This document shows positions 15,792 to 21,598 of a stretch of 21,598 bases of DNA, in pieces; position 1 is the first letter of the stretch; each line of letters starts with the position of its first letter. Below the pieces are notes generated by a model that saw only the letters and a list, made by a program, of their open reading frames with translations, was not told the origin of the DNA and did not search any database. The position numbers were made by a program, and so were the translations under genes. The DNA lies in NCBI GenBank assembly GCA_964520885.1, contig CAZFQD010000021.1, forward strand, positions 1 to 21,598. Direction: 5' to 3'. The DNA comes from CAZFQD01 sp964520885. GTDB lineage: Bacteria > Bacillota > Clostridia > Oscillospirales > SIG519.

Positions 15792-17625
15792 TAATATCAA
15801 TTATCCAAAAGATATCAAAAAATTAAATATTACAGAATTAAATATACTTTGTAAAGAAATACGAAGTTTTTTAATTGATAATATTTCTAAAACTGGTGGA
15901 CATTTAGCCTCGAATTTGGGAGTAGTTGAGTTAACCGTCGCACTTCACAAAATATATGATTTACCAAATGATAGTATTGTTTGGGATGTTGGGCATCAAA
16001 GTTATGTTCATAAGATATTAACAGGTAGAAAAGAAAGATTCAACACCTTGCGACAATTAAATGGACTTTCAGGCTTTGCAAATCCAAATGAAAGTAAATT
16101 TGATAGTTTTATTAGTGGACACAGTAGCACTTCTATATCTGCGGCATTAGGAATTGCAAAAGCAAATTCTTTAAAAAAATCTAATGCTAAATCTATTGCA
16201 GTGATAGGGGATGGGGCTTTAACTGGCGGAATGGCTTATGAGGCTTTAAATAATGCTGGTAGAAGCAAGAATAATATCATTATTGTTTTAAATGATAACG
16301 AAATGTCTATTTCAAAAAATGTTGGAGCTATGGCAAAGTATTTATCAAAACTAAGAAGTAAGCCGTTGTATTTTAACATAAAGGATTTTACTTATAATTT
16401 TTTAAAAAGCATTCCATTGATTGGCGATAAAATTATTAGAACTATCATTTTATCTAAAATTGCATTAAAAGAACTATTGTATCATAGCACAATGTTTGAA
16501 GAAATGGGTTTTGTCTATTTAGGCCCTATAGATGGACATGATATAAAATTGATTTGTGAATTATTGAAAAGAGCTAATTTCTTAAAAAAACCAGTATTAA
16601 TTCATTTAAACACTGTAAAGGGAAAAGGCTATACATATGCTGAGCAAAGCCCGGATAATTATCATGGGATTACTCAATTTAATATTGATACAGGCGAAAC
16701 AATTTGCCAAAATAGCAACTGTTTTACTTTGGAATTTGGAAAGGAATTGTGTTTATTAGCAGAAAAAGATGAGAAAGTTTGTGCTGTTACAGCCGCTATG
16801 TCTGTTGGAACGGGATTGATAGAATTTTCAAATAAATTTAGTGATAGGTTTTTTGATGTCGGAATTGCAGAACAACATGCTGTTACTTTTTGTGCTGGTT
16901 TGGCTAAGAATAATTTTATCCCCGTTTTTTGTGTTTATTCATCTTTTTTGCAAAGAGCATATGACCAAATAATTCATGATGTTGCATTGCAAAATCTAAA
17001 AGTGATTTTTGCTATTGATAGAGCGGGGTTAGTTGGACAAGACGGAGAAACTCATCAAGGCATTTTTGATTGTTCATTCTTAAATACTATTCCAAACATT
17101 ACAATATTGGCTCCTTCAAATTATTTTGAATTAAAGGCTATGTTAAGAATTGCATTATATGAAATAGATGGTCCTGTGGCTATTAGATTTCCAAAAGGAC
17201 AAGAACAAACAGATAAAATTAATAACAAATTATTTAATATTGATTTTTCTTTATATAAAAACGAAAAACATTCGGAATTCATTGCAGTTTCTTATGGACG
17301 AATAATCAATAATCTATTAGAAGCAATTGATAAATTAAATAAAAATAATATTAGTGTTGATGTTATAAAAATAAATAAGATAAAGCCAATTAACAATGAA
17401 ATGATTAATTTATTGAAAAATTACAAGAAAGTATTTATTTTTGAAGAAAATATTGAAGATGGTTCGGTTGGACAAAGTATTTGCAGTATTTTATCTAAGT
17501 ATGATACCAAATGTTTTCATAAAGGTATAAAAACATTTGTTCCTCATGGCAAAGTAGAGGAATTACTAAAAATAAATGAGTTGGATAGTAGAAGCATAGC
17601 AGATTTTATTACTAAGGAAGTGTAG
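15775..17625 (+). CDS. dxs: 1-deoxy-D-xylulose-5-phosphate synthase
   Basis: Dxs condenses pyruvate and glyceraldehyde 3-phosphate, with thiamine diphosphate, in the first step of the MEP pathway. Residues GHQSYVHK (73-80) and SGHSSTS (114-120) form the active site. GDGALTGG (145-152) with LNDNEMSI (172-179) is the TPP/Mg2+ motif. DVGIAEQHAV holds the catalytic glutamate, and DRAGLVGQDGETHQG is the pyrimidine-domain signature. A transketolase C-terminal domain follows. The 616-aa length is normal. ATG 15775 follows AAGGGG and overlaps oapA by 17 bases. Together with ispA and ispH it gives the window three isoprenoid genes. Confidence 0.97.
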   Translation: MSKLLDNINYPKDIKKLNITELNILCKEIRSFLIDNISKTGGHLASNLGVVELTVALHKIYDLPNDSIVWDVGHQSYVHKILTGRKERFNTLRQLNGLSGFANPNESKFDSFISGHSSTSISAALGIAKANSLKKSNAKSIAVIGDGALTGGMAYEALNNAGRSKNNIIIVLNDNEMSISKNVGAMAKYLSKLRSKPLYFNIKDFTYNFLKSIPLIGDKIIRTIILSKIALKELLYHSTMFEEMGFVYLGPIDGHDIKLICELLKRANFLKKPVLIHLNTVKGKGYTYAEQSPDNYHGITQFNIDTGETICQNSNCFTLEFGKELCLLAEKDEKVCAVTAAMSVGTGLIEFSNKFSDRFFDVGIAEQHAVTFCAGLAKNNFIPVFCVYSSFLQRAYDQIIHDVALQNLKVIFAIDRAGLVGQDGETHQGIFDCSFLNTIPNITILAPSNYFELKAMLRIALYEIDGPVAIRFPKGQEQTDKINNKLFNIDFSLYKNEKHSEFIAVSYGRIINNLLEAIDKLNKNNISVDVIKINKIKPINNEMINLLKNYKKVFIFEENIEDGSVGQSICSILSKYDTKCFHKGIKTFVPHGKVEELLKINELDSRSIADFITKEV

Positions 17626-17628
17626 ATA

Positions 17629-18429
17629 TTGTTTAAAAAAAACCGTCTTGATATTATACTTTTTGAAAAAGGAATGGTTGAAAGTAGAGAAAAAGCAAAA
17701 GCAATTATTATGGCTGGTATTGTATATGTTAATAATGAAAAAATTACAAAAGCAGGAACAAATATATATGTAAATTCAAATGTTGAAATAAGAGGTAATG
17801 CACTTGCTTTTGTTAGCCGTGGAGGATTGAAATTAGAAAAGGCTATTGAAAAATTTAAAATAGATTTAAAAGATAAAATATGTATGGATATTGGAGCTTC
17901 TACAGGTGGTTTTACTGATTGTATGCTTTCCTTTGGGGCAAAAAAAGTTTATGCTATTGATGTTGGATATGGTCAACTTGCTTGGAAATTAAGAAATGAT
18001 GAGAGAGTTATTAATTTAGAAAGAACTAATATTAGATATGTAACATTTGAGAAAATAGGGGAGTATGTGAACTTTGTTTCAATTGATGTTTCATTTATTT
18101 CACTTAAATTAGTTCTCCCAATTGCCTATAATTTGTTAAGTGAAAATGGTGAGGTTGTATGCTTAATTAAACCACAATTTGAGGCAGGAAGAGAAAAAAT
18201 AGGTAAAAATGGGGTAGTAAAAGATAAAAATGTTCATTTAGAAGTTATAAAAAAAATTATTGATTTTTCAATAGATAATGGCTTTGTTATTTTAGGACTT
18301 AATTATTCACCAATTAAAGGACAAAAAGGAAATATTGAATATCTATTGCATATAACAAAAGATAAAACATTACAAAACTGTGAAATTGATATAAATAAAA
18401 TTGTAGATGATTCTCATTTATCGCTTTAA
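17629..18429 (+). CDS. tlyA: TlyA-family S4-domain RNA methyltransferase
   Basis: TlyA-family proteins are SAM-dependent 2'-O-methyltransferases; in mycobacteria they modify rRNA, while the role of the Firmicutes YqxC branch is less clear. The N-terminal S4 RNA-binding domain spans about 4-62 (LDIILFEKGMVESREKAK, AGIVYVNNE). FVSRGGLKLEKA (61-72) is a family signature. The SAM-binding motif is DIGASTGGFTD (87-97), and the catalytic-type segments DVSFISL and CLIKPQFEAGR follow. The product is 266 aa, normal. TTG 17629 is used, eight bases after AAGGAAG (17614-17620), three bases after dxs. Confidence 0.93.
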   Translation: MFKKNRLDIILFEKGMVESREKAKAIIMAGIVYVNNEKITKAGTNIYVNSNVEIRGNALAFVSRGGLKLEKAIEKFKIDLKDKICMDIGASTGGFTDCMLSFGAKKVYAIDVGYGQLAWKLRNDERVINLERTNIRYVTFEKIGEYVNFVSIDVSFISLKLVLPIAYNLLSENGEVVCLIKPQFEAGREKIGKNGVVKDKNVHLEVIKKIIDFSIDNGFVILGLNYSPIKGQKGNIEYLLHITKDKTLQNCEIDINKIVDDSHLSL

Positions 18430-18445
18430 GGAGGAATTACTTCTG
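18428..18445 (+). promoter_or_regulatory. Ribosome site selecting a CTG start for nadK
   Basis: A full AAGGAGG (18428-18434) is followed after eight bases by CTG (18443-18445), the codon before KNIALITN, where NadK proteins normally begin. No ATG, GTG or TTG is in frame between them. The upstream in-frame ATG at 18407 lies inside tlyA and has no ribosome site. Confidence 0.6.
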
Positions 18446-19297
18446 AAAAATATTGCTTTAATTACTAATACTGAAAAAGATTTTGATTTTAATAATACCA
18501 ATGCTTTAATTGAGTATTTAGGAAACTTTGATGCTCAAATATTTGTAGATAAGTCTTGTTATAAAAAAGCAAGTAAAAATGTTAAAGCTATTTCATACGA
18601 AGAGCTTTTTATTAATAGCGATGTAATAATAACATTAGGTGGAGACGGCACAATATTAAAATGTGCACATTTAGCTGCGGCAAAAAATATTCCTGTATTA
18701 GGCATTAATATTGGTCATTTAGGTTATATGACTGAAATTGATATGAATGAAATTTCAAGTATTGAAAAATTATTTAATAATGAATATAATATTGAACAGA
18801 GAATGCTATTAGATATTAGTGTTTTGAGAAATGAAAAAGTTATTTTTAATGCTTTATCTCTTAACGATATTGTTGTTTCATATGGACATTTTTCAAGAAT
18901 TATTAATTTAAAACTTTTATGCAACAAGAAAAAAATAATGGATTATAGGGCGGATGGTGTTATAATTTGCACTCCCACAGGTTCTACTGCTTATTCTTTA
19001 GCGGCGGGCGGACCAATTATTGAACCATTATTATCAGCGATTACGGTTACACCAATTTGTGCACATTCCCTTACTTCAAAATCGATAGTATTTTCTGATA
19101 ATTCTATTCTTGATATTGTTATTCCTTCGCAAAAAGCAGATAATATTTTTCTTTCTGTTGATGGTCATAATAATATTTCACTTAATTATGATGACTATAT
19201 TTCAGTAAAAAAATCTTCTACTAAATTTTCACTTATTAAACTCAACAATTTAAGTTTTTATGAAATTCTAAATAAAAAATTTGCAAAAAGTAATTAA
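18443..19297 (+). CDS. nadK: NAD kinase
   Basis: NadK phosphorylates NAD to NADP in the cytoplasm. GGDGT (66-70) is the nucleotide-binding/catalytic motif, GINIGHLGYMTEID (87-100) and LND (140-142) follow, and TPTGSTAYSLAAGGP (178-192) is the second family signature, before the SVDGH turn. Counting from CTG 18443 the product is 284 aa, the usual length. The start is inferred from a strong AAGGAGG and from NadK proteins opening with MKNI-type residues; starting at ATG 18407 would give 296 aa with 12 atypical residues. The gene follows tlyA directly, as in most Firmicutes. Confidence 0.93.
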   Translation: MKNIALITNTEKDFDFNNTNALIEYLGNFDAQIFVDKSCYKKASKNVKAISYEELFINSDVIITLGGDGTILKCAHLAAAKNIPVLGINIGHLGYMTEIDMNEISSIEKLFNNEYNIEQRMLLDISVLRNEKVIFNALSLNDIVVSYGHFSRIINLKLLCNKKKIMDYRADGVIICTPTGSTAYSLAAGGPIIEPLLSAITVTPICAHSLTSKSIVFSDNSILDIVIPSQKADNIFLSVDGHNNISLNYDDYISVKKSSTKFSLIKLNNLSFYEILNKKFAKSN

Positions 19298-19306
19298 TTA
19301 GGGGAT

Positions 19307-19453
19307 AAGTCTGAAAGAAATTTTATTTCTGTAAGACTTTGCACATCGCCGTTTGCGAAGCAAAATTTCGGCGGTGCAATAAGATAAGATTTTTATCCAC
19401 AAAAATTTTATTTTATAAAATTTTGTCTTTACAAGGTGCAATTCATTTGCACC
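19307..19453 (+). other. Structured intergenic region between nadK and argR
   Basis: The gap holds four consecutive inverted repeats. (a) AAGTCT (19307-19312) with AGACTT (19334-19339), enclosing AGAAAT/ATTTCT. (b) TTGCAC/GTGCAA, CGCCG/CGGCG and TTTGC/GCAAA nested around a GAA loop (19339-19379), unusually G/C-rich for this genome. (c) AAAATTTTAT/ATAAAATTTT (19402-19424). (d) GGTGCAA/TTGCACC (19435-19453), just before the argR ribosome site. The GTGCAA motif of (d) could also pair with the 5' strand of (b), giving alternative folds. It could be a terminator plus leader, or an interspersed palindromic repeat. Confidence 0.6.
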
Positions 19454-19474
19454 ACAGGAAAGGTGGTTATAAAA

Positions 19475-19930
19475 ATGAAGAGAAAAAGACAAGAAAAGAT
19501 TATTTTAATTATTGAAAAAAATGATATTGAAACTCAGGAAGAACTTACTAATTTACTTAGTAAGTATGGTTTTAATGTTACTCAAGCAACGGTTTCTCGT
19601 GATATTAAAGAATTAAAATTAGTAAAAATTCTTAGTGATAATGGTAGATATAAATATTCAACAAATAATGAAGGCCTTTCTTCGACCGTAATTAGTGGTA
19701 AATTTATTAGCATTGTAAAAGAAGGAGTAATAAATATTGATTATGCTATGAATATAGTTGTAATTAAATGCTATCCAGGTATGGCAAATGCTGTTTGTGC
19801 CGCAATAGATAACTCAATTAACCAAGATATTGTTGGCTCTATAGCGGGTGATGATACTATATTTATAACTGTTAGAAGCGAACAAAAGGCTTTAGATTTA
19901 GTTCGTGAGTTTTCTGAAATAGTTGATTAA
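19475..19930 (+). CDS. argR: Arginine repressor ArgR/AhrC
   Basis: ArgR is the hexameric arginine-responsive regulator of arginine metabolism. The N-terminal winged helix has the recognition helix TQATVSRDIKEL (36-47), with the usual Ser-Arg pair (S41, R42). The C-terminal oligomerisation and arginine-binding domain shows GSIAGDDTIF (121-130) with the ligand aspartates D126 and D127. The product is 151 aa, typical. ATG 19475 is eight bases after AAAGGTGG (19459-19466), so the longer frame from 19436 is rejected. The tlyA-nadK-argR-recN order is classic for Firmicutes. No evident ARG-box operator was found upstream. Confidence 0.95.
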   Translation: MKRKRQEKIILIIEKNDIETQEELTNLLSKYGFNVTQATVSRDIKELKLVKILSDNGRYKYSTNNEGLSSTVISGKFISIVKEGVINIDYAMNIVVIKCYPGMANAVCAAIDNSINQDIVGSIAGDDTIFITVRSEQKALDLVREFSEIVD

Positions 19931-19964
19931 TAGTTTTAAAGATAAATTCAATGGGGGATAATAG

Positions 19965-21598
19965 ATGCTTACTTCATTACATATAGAAAATATTGCAGTA
20001 ATTGAAACATTAGATGTAACCTTTTATGAAGGATTTAATGTTATAACAGGTGAAACAGGTGCTGGAAAATCAATTATTATTGATTCAATTGAAATGGTTT
20101 TAGGTGAAAGAGCTTCTAAGGATTTAATTAGAAATGGAGCTAAAAATGCTTTTGTTGGAGCAATTTTTTTTGAAAATTCTGATTTAGTAAATTCTATGTT
20201 AACTACTAAGGGCATTTCAATTGAACAAGATGGAAATATACTAATTCAAAGAGAATTATTTATAGATGGTAGAAGCACAAGCAAAATAAACGGAAGGCAA
20301 GTTACTCTTTCTATTTTAAAAGAAATAGGCAGATTGCTTGTTAACATTCACGGGCAACACGATAATCAAGCCTTATTATATTCTGAAAATCATATTATTT
20401 ATCTTGATAGCTTTGCTAATAATCAAGAGTTAATTAATAAATATAGAGAAAAATATCAAATTGTTAATAAAATCAAGCAAGAAATAAGCAACATATCTAT
20501 TAGCAACGAAGAAAAAGAAAGGCTACTTGAAACCTTACGGTATCAAGTAAAAGAAATAGAAAAGACTTCAATTTATCCAAATGAAGAGCAAGAGTTGTTA
20601 GAACAAAAAAACATATTGGTTAACTCAGAAAAAATAATATCAAATTCTTCATATTCTTACCAACTTCTTAATGGAAATGATAAAAACGCTTGTGATTTAA
20701 TATCAGATAGTGTAAATGCATTAGGTAGTATTAGTAATTTTTCAAAAGAATTGGAAGAAATATATAACAAACTATTAACCTTAAAATATGAATTAAATGA
20801 TATTGCAATAGAACTAAATTCATTTAATCAATCAATTGATTATTCGTTTTCAGATTTAGAGAATATCGAAGCAAGACTTGATTTAATTTATCGGCTCAAA
20901 AGAAAATATGGTAATTCTATTAATGAAATTCTTGATTTTTATGATGATGCATGTAAAAAACTTCAAAGTATTGAAGCATCGGATACAGAAATAAAAAAAC
21001 TTGAAGGTGATTTAGGTAGGGAATTGGTGCAATTAAATAATTTGGCAAATAAATTAAGCAATTGTAGAATTGAAAGCAGTAAAAGATTAGTTAAACTAAT
21101 TGAACAAGAATTAGAATATTTGGATATGCCAAAAGTAAAAATCTCTGTTTCGGTTGACCCAATTCTATCAAAAGACAACGAATTATCATATAAAATTAAT
21201 GGAATAGATATTGTAGAATTCCTAATTTCAACAAATATTGGAGAAAAACTAAAGCCATTGTCCAAAATTGCATCTGGTGGTGAACTTTCAAGAATAATGC
21301 TTAGCATTAAGAATGTTTTTGCAGAAAAAGAGAGAATTAATACATTAATATTTGACGAAATAGATTCAGGAGTTAGCGGAAAATCAGCACATAAAATTGG
21401 TCTTAAATTAAGACAGGTAGCCAAAAATAAGCAAGTTATTTGTGTAACTCACTTAGCTCAAATTGCATCAATTGCTGACTATCACTATTCAGTTAGAAAA
21501 GAAGTTGTAAATGGAAAGACCTTTACAGATATTATTTATTTAAATAGAGAAGAAAGAATAAAAGAACTTGCAAAAATTATGGGTGGAATTCATATAAC
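19965..21598 (+). CDS. recN: DNA repair protein RecN (3' end missing)
   Basis: RecN is an SMC-like ATPase acting in double-strand-break repair. The P-loop is GETGAGKS (29-36). A glutamine-rich VNIHGQHDNQALL lies near 130. A long coiled-coil region (about 150-350) leads to the ABC signature SGGELSRIM and the Walker B segment LIFDEIDSGVSG. The frame is open for 544 codons to the window edge, where the gene is cut. RecN is usually about 550-570 aa, so only the last residues are missing. ATG 19965 follows GGGGGA (19953-19958). Confidence 0.96.
   Translation, partial: MLTSLHIENIAVIETLDVTFYEGFNVITGETGAGKSIIIDSIEMVLGERASKDLIRNGAKNAFVGAIFFENSDLVNSMLTTKGISIEQDGNILIQRELFIDGRSTSKINGRQVTLSILKEIGRLLVNIHGQHDNQALLYSENHIIYLDSFANNQELINKYREKYQIVNKIKQEISNISISNEEKERLLETLRYQVKEIEKTSIYPNEEQELLEQKNILVNSEKIISNSSYSYQLLNGNDKNACDLISDSVNALGSISNFSKELEEIYNKLLTLKYELNDIAIELNSFNQSIDYSFSDLENIEARLDLIYRLKRKYGNSINEILDFYDDACKKLQSIEASDTEIKKLEGDLGRELVQLNNLANKLSNCRIESSKRLVKLIEQELEYLDMPKVKISVSVDPILSKDNELSYKINGIDIVEFLISTNIGEKLKPLSKIASGGELSRIMLSIKNVFAEKERINTLIFDEIDSGVSGKSAHKIGLKLRQVAKNKQVICVTHLAQIASIADYHYSVRKEVVNGKTFTDIIYLNREERIKELAKIMGGIHI

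Noticed and set aside
20963..21424. 153-codon open frame on the minus strand
   Set aside because: It lies antisense to the conserved recN C-terminal domain, which has clear ABC motifs in the + frame.
1..21598. Mobile elements, CRISPR arrays, tRNAs, prophage or defence genes
   Set aside because: None seen. Every large + frame belongs to a conserved housekeeping or sporulation family, and no spaced direct repeats or transposase motifs occur.

Overview
This is an AT-rich chromosome segment from an endospore-forming member of the Firmicutes, most likely class Clostridia. Three things point there: a complete spoIIIAA-AH operon, an ispH-rpsA gene fusion, and the gene order nusB / M22-like / xseA / xseB / ispA / dxs / tlyA / nadK / argR / recN. 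All genes are on the + strand, they are tightly packed, and every reading frame I assign is intact. I see no mobile element, CRISPR array, tRNA or rRNA.

Layout. (1) 44-4798: a BaiN/HI0933-type flavoprotein, cmk, plsC and a fused ispH-rpsA gene, closed by a strong intrinsic terminator at 4812-4844. (2) 4897-9737: spoIIIAA to spoIIIAH, which encode the mother-cell side of the channel between mother cell and forespore. (3) 9815-10198: an Asp23/Gls24-family gene with its own candidate promoter and a terminator. (4) 10333-14509: nusB, a TsaD-like paralogue, xseA, xseB, ispA and a YuiD/DUF212 membrane protein. (5) 14518-15141: a near-consensus housekeeping promoter followed directly by about 590 nt of G/C-richer, highly structured, non-coding sequence. 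(6) 15168-19297: a four-helix membrane protein gene, dxs, tlyA and nadK. (7) 19475 to the end: argR and recN, with recN running off the window.

The main discovery is region 5 with the gene that follows it. Size, a long-range closing stem, the promoter, and the position between ispA and dxs just ahead of a roughly 21-kDa membrane protein identify it as OLE RNA (Ornate, Large, Extremophilic) with its membrane partner OapA. OLE is one of the largest structured bacterial non-coding RNAs known. In Bacillus halodurans it forms a membrane-bound RNP linked to tolerance of short-chain alcohols, cold and Mg2+ stress. The OLE system itself is described; what may be new is its presence in this lineage.

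How the genes fit together: ispH, ispA and dxs supply MEP-pathway isoprenoids, plsC and cmk supply membrane lipid and nucleotide precursors, and xseAB and recN serve DNA repair. The OLE RNA/OapA pair lies among isoprenoid and membrane genes, as in its known hosts. There is no clear terminator between OLE and oapA or inside the oapA-dxs-tlyA-nadK run, so the RNA probably forms the 5' part of a longer transcript and is then released by processing (inference).
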